This document shows positions 7,294 through 15,834 of a DNA stretch of 64,000 bases, piece by piece. Where the stretch lies: NCBI RefSeq assembly GCF_020523985.1, contig NZ_JAIVKM010000001.1, forward strand, positions 1,798,001 through 1,862,000, in the 5' to 3' direction. The position numbers and the translations under genes are program-made. How positions within the stretch are numbered: position 1 is the stretch's first letter; every line of letters starts with the position of its first letter. The notes beneath the pieces are model-generated. The model saw only the letters and a program-made list of their open reading frames with translations. It did no database searches and had not been told where the DNA came from. Source of the DNA: Mangrovibacter yixingensis (GTDB lineage: Bacteria; Pseudomonadota; Gammaproteobacteria; Enterobacterales; Enterobacteriaceae).

Positions 7294-8754
7294 ATGCAAA
7301 TCTCATCACGCACTAAAATTGTCATTCATTTATGTGGGTTTCTGGTCCTTCTTTATAGTCTTTCAATGATCCCTCCCATGCTACTGGCCCTGATTGATAA
7401 AGACCGTAGCCTGTTTGCTTTTTTGACTACCTTTGCCTGTTTTTCAGTGCTTGGCGGTTTTTGTTGGGTGACCACTCGCCAGGAAAATGTGCAACTCAAA
7501 ACACAAGATGGGTTCATTATTATCGTTCTGTTTTGGTTGCTTTTTTCGCTTATCAGCGCCATGCCCTTATGGCTTAACGACAGTCTGCATATCAGCCTTG
7601 CTGATGCACTATTCGAAGGCGTTTCAGGCATTACAACCACCGGGGCATCGATATTCAATAATGTCAGCCTGCTCCCCCGCTCAATTCTCTATTATCGCGC
7701 TCAACTGAATTTTATTGGTGGTTTAGGCGTTATCGTACTTGCCGTAGCTGTACTGCCTTTACTGGGTATTGGGGGTATGAAACTGTACCAATCGGAAATG
7801 CCGGGGCCATTTAAAGAAGAGCGGCTGACACCAAGGCTTGCAGATACATCACGTAACTTATGGTTTACCTATTTACTGCTTGGGCTTGCATGTACCGTGG
7901 CATTTATGCTGGCAGGGATGCCCTGGTTTGACGCGCTGTGTCATGGGTTATCGACTGTCTCGCTGGGCGGGTTCTCCACCCGGACAGAAAGCATTGGCTT
8001 CTTTGACAGCCAGGCTATCGAAATGGTGGCAGGCGTGTTCTCGCTGTTGTCAGGGGTTAATTTCACTCTCTATTTTGTTGCTATTATTCGCCGCAGTATA
8101 AAGCCTTTTCGCCGCAACCCGGAGTTGCGATTTTACTTTATTGTCGCAGGCATTCTGGTGGCTATCGTTGCACTTGAAGTTTGGCGCGCGGGAATGTATT
8201 CACCAACAGAATCACTGGTACATGCGTTTTTCCTCACCAGCTCAATGCTAACCGATAACGGCCTGGCGACCGGCGATTATGCGCACTGGCCTACACATAC
8301 CATTGTGTTGCTTCTCAGTGCCAGCTTTTTTGGCGGGTGTGTGGGGTCTACTTGTGGTGGGCTAAAAATGATGCGCCTGCTGATTTTATTGCGCCAGAGC
8401 CGCCACGAAGTGCATCAATTAGCACATCCGCGCGCCCTTATCAGCATTAAAGTGGGCAAAACGGTGATGAGTGACAGAGTCGTCCGTTCTGTCGGGAGTT
8501 TCTTTTTCCTGTATGCGGCTTGCACCGGGTTATTTATTTGGCTGTTGAATTTAATGGGGTATGACCTGCTCACTTCATTTGCGACCGTCGCCGCCTGTAT
8601 CAATAACATGGGGTTGGGCTTTGGTGCCACAGCCTCCGGGTTTGGCGGCCTTTCTGAAAGCGCAAAATACTTAATGTGCGCTGCAATGCTGCTTGGCCGC
8701 CTTGAAATTTACCCGGTACTGATTTTGTTTTCACGTACCTTCTGGCGCAGTTAA
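7294..8754 (+). CDS. trkG: TrkG-type potassium transporter subunit
   Basis: A 486-residue polytopic membrane protein, the K+-translocating subunit of a Trk system that works with TrkA in the membrane-bound complex. The four pore loops are present: ITTTGAS, VSLGGFST, DNGLATGD and NNMGLGFG. Length and long identical stretches (such as QLNFIGGLGVIVLAVAVLPL and AACINNMGLGFGATAS) match E. coli TrkG (485 residues) more closely than TrkH. In E. coli K-12 trkG lies in the Rac prophage; here no phage gene is nearby. It converges on a two-component pair, ending 14 bp from it. The ribosome site is weak. Confidence 0.88.
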   Translation: MQISSRTKIVIHLCGFLVLLYSLSMIPPMLLALIDKDRSLFAFLTTFACFSVLGGFCWVTTRQENVQLKTQDGFIIIVLFWLLFSLISAMPLWLNDSLHISLADALFEGVSGITTTGASIFNNVSLLPRSILYYRAQLNFIGGLGVIVLAVAVLPLLGIGGMKLYQSEMPGPFKEERLTPRLADTSRNLWFTYLLLGLACTVAFMLAGMPWFDALCHGLSTVSLGGFSTRTESIGFFDSQAIEMVAGVFSLLSGVNFTLYFVAIIRRSIKPFRRNPELRFYFIVAGILVAIVALEVWRAGMYSPTESLVHAFFLTSSMLTDNGLATGDYAHWPTHTIVLLLSASFFGGCVGSTCGGLKMMRLLILLRQSRHEVHQLAHPRALISIKVGKTVMSDRVVRSVGSFFFLYAACTGLFIWLLNLMGYDLLTSFATVAACINNMGLGFGATASGFGGLSESAKYLMCAAMLLGRLEIYPVLILFSRTFWRS

Positions 8755-8768
8755 TGCGCCACTGAACC

Positions 8769-10232
8769 TCACGCCACCAGAGGGAGCGTAAAACGGAAAC
8801 AGGCTCCCTGCTGGGAAACCAGTTCAATCCGGCTGCCATGTAACTGCAAAATTTGGTGCACCACCATTAACCCCAGCCCGCCCCGGGACAGGCTTTCTCC
8901 TTTTAGCAGTGCCGGGCGGGTGAACAAGTGGTTGCGTTTTTCTTGCGGTATGCCAGGCCCATTATCAGCAACCTCAAGAATCATTTCCCCCGCTTCCTGC
9001 CAGGCTCTGACAGAAATGGTTGTCCCCTCTGGTGTATGGCGGATCGCGTTATCCAACAAGTTCGTCAGCACACGTTCAATCATACCCATGTCCGCACTGA
9101 CTGCGGGCAAACCTGTCAGCGGTTCAACCTGCAAACGCTGGTTACGTGTTTGCGCGGCCAGCGCCATTTTTTGCATTACATCCTGTACCAGGTCCTCAAG
9201 AGAGAACGGTGTTTTATCTGGCGTAATCACACCATACTCAAGGCGCGCCAACTCAAACAGCGATTGTGCCATCTGGCTCACTTTACGGCTTTCTGCCAGC
9301 GCTATTTCCAGATACTGGCGTTTGTCTTCATCAGACAGGTTTTCACTCAGCAACAGAATGGATTCAATATAGCCATGTATAGCCGTTAGCGGTGTGCGTA
9401 AATCATGAGAGACAGTAGCCAAAAATGCCCGGCGCTCCTGGGTTTCCTGAGCAAGTTCAGCCCACTGGCTGGCAATTTTCGCCTCCATCAAGGTAACCCC
9501 TTGCGACAGGCTAACCAACTCCTGGGCCATGCAGCAGGTATCAGGCTCTGGCTCAGTTGAAGCCTGTGGTTGCGCAAGGCTGATTTGCTTCACCCTGCGT
9601 TCCAGAAGCTTCACCGGCCTGGCGATCCAATGGAATGTTGCCCCACCAAGAATCAGCAACATGATGAGCAGTAATACCAGAGAAGCCACAACCATAACGC
9701 CAATATTATGCTGCCAGGCCATGGCATGCAGCGCGCTATACTGCTCACCTTGCAAAATGACGTACACATAGCCACGCACCTTACCCTGGGTAATAAAGGG
9801 AGCGGCGCTGAAGACTTTCTGCCCATGCAATTGGCGCGGATCGTCACCATACACCGGGAATGAGTCACCATGTAAAAACGCCATTACCGGTTCAACTGAC
9901 ACTTTCTGCCGTTTAAGGTGGCCGGGCGGAGCCGCATCATTAATAATCATGCCCTGAGGATCAATCAGATATAGTTCAACATTTGGGTTAACAGCCATCA
10001 GGTTATTAAATAGCGCTCTGGTTTGTTCCCCCGCCATCCCTTCATCTGCCAGACGAGGGTACTGGCGAACCAGGTGTTGAGCCAGGCCCGCGGAAAGCTG
10101 TTGGACAACAGCGTTTCCATAGTTGCGTGTCAGAGAAACCTGAATACCTGCCAGCAATGCGCCGCCAGACAACAATAACAAAAGAAATAACGCACCCAGT
10201 CTGCGCGATAACGTGCCAAATACCCGAGTCAC
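8769..10232 (-). CDS. Sensor histidine kinase (EnvZ/BaeS-like)
   Basis: A 487-residue sensor kinase. Order: TM1 (about 12-34), periplasmic domain (35-175), TM2 (about 176-200), HAMP linker, HisKA with the phospho-acceptor His276 in FLATVSHDLRTPLTAIHGY, and HATPase_c with NLLDNAIRHTPEG, VADNGPGIP and GGLGLMVVHQ boxes. It overlaps the response-regulator stop by 4 bp (ATGA) and is translated after it, so the two form one unit. The signal is unknown. The pair lies tail to tail with trkG, which makes K+ or osmotic stress worth considering, but it is not KdpDE by domain layout. No named E. coli counterpart was recognised. Confidence 0.88.
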   Translation of the reverse strand: MTRVFGTLSRRLGALFLLLLLSGGALLAGIQVSLTRNYGNAVVQQLSAGLAQHLVRQYPRLADEGMAGEQTRALFNNLMAVNPNVELYLIDPQGMIINDAAPPGHLKRQKVSVEPVMAFLHGDSFPVYGDDPRQLHGQKVFSAAPFITQGKVRGYVYVILQGEQYSALHAMAWQHNIGVMVVASLVLLLIMLLILGGATFHWIARPVKLLERRVKQISLAQPQASTEPEPDTCCMAQELVSLSQGVTLMEAKIASQWAELAQETQERRAFLATVSHDLRTPLTAIHGYIESILLLSENLSDEDKRQYLEIALAESRKVSQMAQSLFELARLEYGVITPDKTPFSLEDLVQDVMQKMALAAQTRNQRLQVEPLTGLPAVSADMGMIERVLTNLLDNAIRHTPEGTTISVRAWQEAGEMILEVADNGPGIPQEKRNHLFTRPALLKGESLSRGGLGLMVVHQILQLHGSRIELVSQQGACFRFTLPLVA

Positions 10233-10951
10233 TCACGCCCCTCACTGCCTGGTGGCAAAAACTTATATCCCTGCCCCCACACGGTCACAATAAACTGCGG
10301 CCGGGATGAGTCAGTCTCTAATTTAATACGCAGGCGGTTAATATGCGTGTTCACTGTATGTTCATAGCCTTCATGTTGGTAACCCCATACCTGTATTAAT
10401 AAATCCAGCCTGGAAAAAATTTCCCCTGGGTGGCGGGCGAAAAAATAGAGTAGATCAAATTCACGTGGAGTCAGTTCAAGCTCTTGCTGGTTCAGAGTGG
10501 CATGCCGGCTAAGTGGATCAATAGAAAGTCCTGCAAAATGCAGCACGCCAGCGTCACGTTTAAGCGTATCACTCATGGCTTGCTGGCGGCGGAACAGTGC
10601 ATTGAGGCGGGCCAATAACTCTGGGGCAGAAAATGGCTTAGTAACATAATCGTCTGCCCCAAGGTTCAACCCCTGGATGCGCTCACTTTCGCCGGTACGG
10701 GCGCTGACAATAATAATGGGCATATAGCGGGCCTGAGTACGTGCATGGCGGCAAATTTCCAGGCCATTCACTTCAGGGAGCATCAAATCAAGAATCAGCG
10801 CATCCCAACCACCACGACTAAGCAGTTGCATACCACGAGCGCCCTCAGTGGCGAGTGTTGTTTCATGGCCTGCATTGCGTAAATGCAACTGTAATAAACG
10901 AGCAATGTGTGGGTCATCTTCGATCACTAATATGCGCCGGGTCTCGCCCAT
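10229..10951 (-). CDS. OmpR/PhoB-family response regulator
   Basis: A 240-residue DNA-binding response regulator. The receiver domain holds acidic residues Glu11-Asp12-Asp13, phospho-acceptor Asp55 (ALILDLMLPE) and the conserved Lys in YVTKPFS. The C-terminal winged helix (about 135-235) ends in INRLRIKLE followed by VWGQGYKF, typical of OmpR/PhoB proteins. It is first in a two-gene operon with the kinase, overlapping by 4 bp. The region upstream (10952-11241) is AT-rich and shared divergently with ftnA. Target genes cannot be inferred apart from possible autoregulation and neighbours trkG and ftnA. Confidence 0.9.
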   Translation of the reverse strand: MGETRRILVIEDDPHIARLLQLHLRNAGHETTLATEGARGMQLLSRGGWDALILDLMLPEVNGLEICRHARTQARYMPIIIVSARTGESERIQGLNLGADDYVTKPFSAPELLARLNALFRRQQAMSDTLKRDAGVLHFAGLSIDPLSRHATLNQQELELTPREFDLLYFFARHPGEIFSRLDLLIQVWGYQHEGYEHTVNTHINRLRIKLETDSSRPQFIVTVWGQGYKFLPPGSEGRE

Positions 10952-11241
10952 GAGGCCTCCTGTTTATTGGTACTCCCCCGAGTTTACACAAATCAGCAGC
11001 ACAGATTTATCACATTTTATTTAACTTTATACCTGCCAGACCGCGCCATTCGTAACCCGAGGCTAAATAATATTTGCGTCATTATTAAATAATAAATGCA
11101 TCTTATTCTCTTTTCGTTTTATGAGTAATTATCAATACCAAGAAATAAGATTAAATACTGTAATTACAATTGCATACAACTATTTAACTATTTATATTAG
11201 TTTGCTGAAAACATATTACCAGGTACGCAGGAGATCAAAAA

Positions 11242-11739
11242 ATGTTAAAAGAAGAGATGGTTAGCCACCTGAATGACCAGATGAATCTGGAACTTTATTC
11301 TTCCTTGCTTTACCAGCAAATGAGCGCCTGGTGCAGCTACCACAGCTTTGAAGGTGCAGCCGCTTTTCTGCGCCGGCATGCTCAGGAAGAAATGAGTCAT
11401 ATGCAACGCCTGTTTGACTATTTGACTGATACTGGAAATTTACCGACACTTGCGGCTATCCCGGCTCTGTCGGCAGATTATGCCTCGTTAGATACGCTGT
11501 TTACAGCCACCTATGAGCACGAACAATTAATTAGCAGCAAAATTAACGAGCTGGTGCATGTAGCAATGACCATGCAGGATTATCCAACATTCAATTTTCT
11601 GCAATGGTATGTTGCCGAGCAACACGAAGAAGAGAAATTATTTAAATCTGTTATTGATAAACTGCGCCTTGTTGGCAATAGCGGTGAAGGGCTGTACTTC
11701 GTAGATAAAGAACTGGCAACTTTAGATACCCAGGCTTGA
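11242..11739 (+). CDS. ftnA: Ferritin FtnA
   Basis: The main iron-storage ferritin: 165 residues, a 24-mer that oxidises Fe(II) and stores Fe(III) in the cytoplasm. The ferroxidase ligands are all visible at E. coli positions: Glu17, Glu50, His53, Glu94, Gln127 and the Glu129-Glu130 cluster of site C. Sequence identity to E. coli FtnA is very high ([19 protein letters not shown]). AGGAG lies 9 bases before the ATG. Having both FtnA and the ferroxidase-less FtnB in the same 12 kb matches E. coli order, but the spacing is enlarged by inserted genes. Confidence 0.97.
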   Translation: MLKEEMVSHLNDQMNLELYSSLLYQQMSAWCSYHSFEGAAAFLRRHAQEEMSHMQRLFDYLTDTGNLPTLAAIPALSADYASLDTLFTATYEHEQLISSKINELVHVAMTMQDYPTFNFLQWYVAEQHEEEKLFKSVIDKLRLVGNSGEGLYFVDKELATLDTQA

Positions 11740-11750
11740 TTAATAACCAT

Positions 11751-11790
11751 AGTACGATGCCCGCGCGCTTATGGCTGCGGGCATCGTACT
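11751..11790. terminator. 14-bp perfect hairpin between ftnA and yecH
   Basis: Arms AGTACGATGCCCGC (11751-11764) and GCGGGCATCGTACT (11777-11790) pair perfectly across a 12-base loop. It stands between convergent ftnA and yecH. Neither side has a U tract, so it is either a bidirectional stop needing Rho or an mRNA-protecting structure. Confidence 0.6.
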
Positions 11791-11824
11791 CATCATGGGC
11801 AGGCAACTGGCTTGTGGTAAATAG

Positions 11825-12064
11825 TTAATGGTTGCAAATTTTGTCCTGGCTCGTAGTGAACCCCTGCCCATCATCAATAAACTTTCCTTTCTGTGCCAGA
11901 AAAGCGACCAGGGCTTCAGCATCAAGGCCTTGTTCTGAGCAGGTATGGTATTGGGTATTCTCACCGAACCTGGCTTTAACTGCGGACACCAGTGCCGCTG
12001 TAGTCCAGGGCGTTTTCGCCTCCAGCATCATCTTCAGCACTTCATGACCATGAACAGATTCCAT
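11825..12064 (-). CDS. yecH: YecH family metal-binding-like protein (DUF2492)
   Basis: A 79-residue cytoplasmic protein that matches E. coli YecH in length and key positions: SVHGHEVLKMM at the start, FHTC-like motif YHTCSEQGLDA in the middle, and a terminal KICNH. The His and Cys residues in HGH, HTC and CNH suggest metal binding, which is an inference only. The start at 12064 has GAGGAG seven bases before it; the longer upstream frame is rejected. It converges on ftnA as in E. coli. Function is not established. Confidence 0.9.
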   Translation of the reverse strand: MESVHGHEVLKMMLEAKTPWTTAALVSAVKARFGENTQYHTCSEQGLDAEALVAFLAQKGKFIDDGQGFTTSQDKICNH

Positions 12065-12227
12065 CCAAGACTCCTCGCTAAAAAGGGAAACCTTACGCAA
12101 TAACGTTGTTATTTATGTTGCGCCAGGACAAAGATTGTACAGTTTAGGGAGATTCTCAACGTTGAATAGCAATTTCAGGCGGTATTAGCGTACGTGGTAA
12201 GAATAGTATTGGTTAAAATTTTTAATC
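12065..12227. other. yecH upstream region
   Basis: This holds the yecH leader. Beyond it no gene or clear promoter was recognised. Confidence 0.4.
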
Positions 12228-12263
12228 AAAAAAAAACTGGTAGCTCGACATCGAAACTACCAG
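12228..12263 (-). terminator. strong orphan intrinsic terminator, minus strand
   Basis: Minus-strand stem CTGGTAG/CTACCAG with a 13-base loop (12237-12263) is followed by nine U (12236-12228). It ends a transcript coming from the right, yet the nearest gene on that strand stops 380 bp away and has its own hairpin. Confidence 0.85.
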
Positions 12264-12593
12264 CCAATTATAAGCAGACATCTTGAATAGGTTCTTCCTT
12301 AAGTCGAACTCTTTATACAGCTTTGCCACAGTACGGTTCAACAAAATATTTCCATCTTTATACCAAAATAATTACATTAAAGTTTTTTATCAATAAAAAA
12401 CAATAGATTACATATTAAAAATAATATAGGTAGTAGTAAGTAATCAATAAGGAGTATTTTAAGCCTCACTAATATATTATTTATCACCACAAGCAGAACT
12501 TTATTTAGCAGGAAATCAGTACCTGTAAAATATTTAATCTGCAAGTAATCACACCCGATATCATTTTGAGTGTTATTTGATTAATTCACGTAA
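12264..12593 (-). ncRNA. possible small RNA or long 3' UTR
   Basis: A very AT-rich stretch without coding potential that ends in the strong minus-strand terminator at 12228-12263. It could hold a small RNA start, or be the 3' UTR of the yqfB/DapA-family operon. The promoter cannot be fixed because too many AT-rich boxes fit. No match to a known sRNA was recognised. Confidence 0.3.
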
Positions 12594-12628
12594 ATTATTC
12601 AGGTCACCGAGATGCCCTGGCAACCTGA
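12594..12628 (-). terminator. weak terminator of the DapA-family gene
   Basis: TCAGGT...ACCTGA arms (12599-12604, 12623-12628) with additional inner pairing are followed on the minus strand by an AT-rich run. It lies 17 bp after the stop codon. The U tract is poor. Confidence 0.45.
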
Positions 12629-12644
12629 GTAGCGGGAAGAAGTT

Positions 12645-13520
12645 CTACAACTGAAGCCTTACCATCACATCATGGATTTCAGTGAACACACTCTCTGCTA
12701 CTGGCAAGAGTGGGCGCGGCAGACCATCACAAGGCGTAATTCCAGCCAGTTGCGCCATCGCTGCCACCACACGCAGGCTGCCATGCTGTTGGAACAACTG
12801 CCAGACAGGTGCAAGTTGCTCATTTATTTCCCCTGTTCCCCGCTCAGCACTACGTAGCAATGCCTGGCAAATCTCAGGATACAAACCAGCAAGTACGGAA
12901 TACCAAATATCAAAACCACCGGATATTGCAGCCCAGGCAAAAGCATCACCACTCACTCCCAAAGAAACCGTTTCAGGTAACTTATCCCGCCAATGCTGTG
13001 CCAAACCAGCGGCTTCACGCGGCTCTGTTGCTGCTCCCGGAAATTTCACAGAAGCAATATTGGGCAGTCTGCAAATCTGGGTAATCAAGGCCTCACTAAA
13101 ATCAAAATGAGTGGTGCGTGGGTTAATGTATACACAAACGGGGATGGATGACGCCTGGCTAATCGCTTCATACAATTTAAATACTTCACCATCGGACAAA
13201 GGTTGGTATGACAACGGCGCAAGTAAAACAGACGCAGCCCCTGCTTTCTGGGCATCATCAAGATGGCGTAACACATCGCGCTGGCGGTTAGATCCTACCC
13301 CAACCATAACCGGGATCCCAGGAGCCCCCTCAACAGCCAGTTTTACCAATAGAGCACGCTCCTCATGATTAAGGTATGCATAACTTCCGGTCGAACCCGC
13401 CACACAAATACCATCAATTTTCGCTTCGGCAAGCCGGCCAATAATCTGTGTAAAAGCCTCTAAATGAAGCTGGTGTTCATCAAGCGGTGTTAAAGGAAAT
13501 GCGTACAGACCCGACAGCAT
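12645..13520 (-). CDS. DapA/NanA-family aldolase or synthase
   Basis: A 291-residue (beta/alpha)8-barrel protein of the dihydrodipicolinate synthase / N-acetylneuraminate lyase superfamily. The Schiff-base Lys is Lys159 (IASVKFPGA) and the conserved Tyr is Tyr131 (CVYINPR). The carboxylate-binding loop reads GSTGSY where DapA has GTTGE, so it is not the lysine-pathway enzyme; it should cleave or form a 2-oxo acid. The start at 13520 follows GGAGGTG five bases upstream and removes four residues from the longest frame. It lies 18 bp after yqfB, so they are probably cotranscribed. The substrate is unknown. Confidence 0.82.
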   Translation of the reverse strand: MLSGLYAFPLTPLDEHQLHLEAFTQIIGRLAEAKIDGICVAGSTGSYAYLNHEERALLVKLAVEGAPGIPVMVGVGSNRQRDVLRHLDDAQKAGAASVLLAPLSYQPLSDGEVFKLYEAISQASSIPVCVYINPRTTHFDFSEALITQICRLPNIASVKFPGAATEPREAAGLAQHWRDKLPETVSLGVSGDAFAWAAISGGFDIWYSVLAGLYPEICQALLRSAERGTGEINEQLAPVWQLFQQHGSLRVVAAMAQLAGITPCDGLPRPLLPVAESVFTEIHDVMVRLQL

Positions 13521-13538
13521 AGTCACCTCCATAGAAGG

Positions 13539-13856
13539 TTAGTATTTATCAAGACGGCGAAAAGTAATCACATACAGTTGCTGCTCACCAGGATATATCT
13601 GACTGATAACAGACTGCAGTTCTGCCAAAGACATATTTTCCTGCCGGGCATGGGTGGTTGTTAAGTCGCAAGGAGCAACAGGCACAACAGAAATAACCTC
13701 AATGGCACAAAAAATATCATTATTATCTTCATAACCCACTCGCAAATGCTCACCGGGGCAAAAATGTGATTCCATTTTATTGCGAATAGTAATTGTTTTC
13801 TTATCGCTCAATATATCGGCGGCGAAGCGACGATAAAAAGTTATATCTGGTTTCAT
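13539..13856 (-). CDS. yqfB: YqfB-like N4-acetylcytidine amidohydrolase (ASCH domain)
   Basis: About 105 residues, an ASCH-domain protein close to E. coli YqfB, which removes the acetyl group from N4-acetylcytidine. The catalytic set Lys21-Thr24-Glu74 of E. coli corresponds to Lys20, Thr23 and Glu73 here (KKTITIR; ARQENMSL). The start is uncertain: the ATG at 13856 gives the E. coli-like beginning MKPDITF but has only an AAGAAAAG ribosome site, and longer in-frame starts exist (to 13886). In E. coli yqfB lies elsewhere, so its pairing with a DapA-family gene is a local feature. It is first gene of a two-gene operon. Confidence 0.82.
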   Translation of the reverse strand: MKPDITFYRRFAADILSDKKTITIRNKMESHFCPGEHLRVGYEDNNDIFCAIEVISVVPVAPCDLTTTHARQENMSLAELQSVISQIYPGEQQLYVITFRRLDKY

Positions 13857-14250
13857 ACTTTTCTTATCCATCAAATGGGCACTCACAATTCTGTATATCC
13901 CTGCGAATTTATCCGTAATTACACTATGTTACGCCTTTTTTTCCGTTAACGACGTGCAAATTATGTAAATAACAATGCCTCACATTGTTAAAATAACCAT
14001 TATTTTTGTGAGGGTGTTCACGGTTATCCGCGCTAAATCCTTTTACATTGCGTGGGCATGTTCAGCCAGCGTTGCTGCTATAACGCAAATATCCTCATTT
14101 AAAACAATGAGCTGTATAGCTATTGCTACATGTAGCAATAGACTCTCCTCTTTTTTGCAGCAGCATCCAGTTTGTGATTTTTGTTAACAATGGAAGGTAC
14201 GCTGTCTGTGCACCTCGTTATTACTCTCATTAATGAACAGGGGAAGTCTA
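13857..14250. promoter_or_regulatory. divergent yqfB / alcohol dehydrogenase control region
   Basis: A 394-bp AT-rich region. A CRP-like palindrome TGTGA-N6-TCACG lies at 14007-14022. The same TGTGAGG also pairs with CCTCACA at 13978-13984 in a 7-bp inverted repeat with a 22-bp spacer, which could be a separate operator. No open frame here looks genuine. Confidence 0.4.
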
Positions 14251-15408
14251 ATGTCGACATATTATTTTCTGCCCACTCGTAATGTATTTGGTGAAGACAG
14301 TGTCCAGGAAGCCGGGGTTTTGGCAAAAACACTAAATGTTAAAAAAATTCTTATTGTTACCGATGCTTTTTTAGCAAAAAGCGGGATGGCAGATAAAGTA
14401 GCAAGCATCTACCAGGAAGCCGGAATAGATGTGCATATTTTTGGCGGAGCAGAGCCTAACCCCACGGATAAAAATGTAGAAGCAGGCATCAGTTGCTACC
14501 GTGAACATGGATGTAATGGCATTGTCTCTCTTGGCGGTGGTTCTTCTCACGATTGCGCAAAAGGTATTGGGTTACTTGCCGCGAATGGTGGCAATATTCA
14601 CGACTACGAAGGGGTTGATAAGTCCAAAAACGAGATGATCCCGCTGATGGCAATTAATACCACCGCAGGTACCGCTTCTGAAATTACACGTTTTTGTATT
14701 ATCACTGATACAACACGCAAAGTGAAAATGGCCATCGTTGACTGGCGTGTGACCCCTCAAATTTCCATTAATGATCCGGTACTGATGGTTGGTATGCCAC
14801 CCTCACTCACTGCTGCAACCGGGATGGATGCACTTACCCATGCCATTGAAGCTTATGTTTCAACCATGGCCAATCCATTGACAGATGCCGCTGCATTAAA
14901 AGCCATCACCATGATCACGCAGTACCTGCCGAAAGCCGTAGCCAATGGTGAATATATGAAAGCCAGAGATAATATGGCCTACGCACAATACCTGGCAGGT
15001 ATCGCATTCAATAACGCATCGCTTGGGTACGTGCATGCCATGGCCCACCAACTTGGCGGTTTTTATAACCTGCCCCACGGTGTATGCAATGCCATCCTGC
15101 TGCCTTATGTTGAGTCGTTCAATTTGATCAGTAACCTGAACCGGTTCCGTGATATCGCTGAAGCGATGGGGGAATGCGTGGAAGGCCTTTCTACAGATGA
15201 AGCGGCAGACAAAGCCATTAGAGCCATTCGCCGCCTGAGTAAACAAGTTGGTATCCCCGAATCGCTTAAGAGCCTGGGTGTTAAACCTGAAGATTTCGCT
15301 ATTATGGCCGAGAACGCGAAGAAAGATGTATGCCAGTTAACCAACCCGCGTAAGGCAACTAAAGAACAAGTGATTGAACTTTACCGCCAAGCTTATGAAG
15401 GTGAATAA
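14251..15408 (+). CDS. Iron-containing alcohol dehydrogenase
   Basis: A 385-residue group III NAD(P)-dependent alcohol dehydrogenase. The nucleotide loop GGGSSHDCAKG and the metal site (Asp and His in GMDALTHAIEAYVS, His pair in YVHAMAHQLGGFYNLPHG) are intact. Similarity is shared between E. coli YiaY, Klebsiella DhaT (1,3-propanediol dehydrogenase) and Bacillus methanol dehydrogenase, so the substrate is a small alcohol or aldehyde that cannot be named. The start at 14251 follows GGGGAAG. It is a single gene with a good terminator, in the position occupied by tyrP/yecA in E. coli. Confidence 0.9.
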   Translation: MSTYYFLPTRNVFGEDSVQEAGVLAKTLNVKKILIVTDAFLAKSGMADKVASIYQEAGIDVHIFGGAEPNPTDKNVEAGISCYREHGCNGIVSLGGGSSHDCAKGIGLLAANGGNIHDYEGVDKSKNEMIPLMAINTTAGTASEITRFCIITDTTRKVKMAIVDWRVTPQISINDPVLMVGMPPSLTAATGMDALTHAIEAYVSTMANPLTDAAALKAITMITQYLPKAVANGEYMKARDNMAYAQYLAGIAFNNASLGYVHAMAHQLGGFYNLPHGVCNAILLPYVESFNLISNLNRFRDIAEAMGECVEGLSTDEAADKAIRAIRRLSKQVGIPESLKSLGVKPEDFAIMAENAKKDVCQLTNPRKATKEQVIELYRQAYEGE

Positions 15409-15448
15409 CGGATATTTACCGCAAGCCAATTAATTACCCATAACGACC

Positions 15449-15484
15449 GCAAAGACCTGGTGCCTGGCATCAGGTCTTTTTTAT
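15449..15484 (+). terminator. terminator of the alcohol dehydrogenase gene
   Basis: Stem AAAGACCTG/CAGGTCTTT with an 11-base loop runs into six T. It lies about 45 bp after the stop codon. Confidence 0.9.
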
Positions 15485-15665
15485 TGCTTTAACCCCTTAC
15501 CTGCACAAAATTAAGCAATAAGCACAGGCGCATGCAGAGCAAATGGGAACGATACTCGCCGCCACCAGCGTTACCTGCCAGGGCACAATTTTCAGATACA
15601 AAAAAACCACCCGTAGGTGGTTTTAACGACACTGCTTTTCATTGATTTTATTCTAGATTTCCCCA

Positions 15666-15752
15666 TGGTACCCGGAGCGGGACTTGAACCCGCACAGCGC
15701 GAACGCCGAGGGATTTTAAATCCCTTGTGTCTACCGATTCCACCATCCGGGC
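15666..15752 (-). tRNA. leuZ: tRNA-Leu(TAA)
   Basis: An 87-nt class II tRNA with encoded CCA. The anticodon stem reads GGGATTTAAAATCCC with anticodon TAA; the long variable arm (CGGCGTTCGCGCTG) is typical of tRNA-Leu. The sequence matches E. coli leuZ, and it is last in the glyW-cysT-leuZ order. Confidence 0.97.
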
Positions 15753-15760
15753 AGGGAAAT

Positions 15761-15834
15761 TGGAGGCGCGTTCCGGAGTCGAACCGGACTAGACGGATTT
15801 GCAATCCGCTACATAACCGCTTTGTTAACGCGCC
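15761..15834 (-). tRNA. cysT: tRNA-Cys(GCA)
   Basis: A 74-nt tRNA with encoded CCA and anticodon loop GATTGCAAATC (anticodon GCA). It lies 8 bp from the leucine tRNA, in the E. coli order. Confidence 0.97.
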
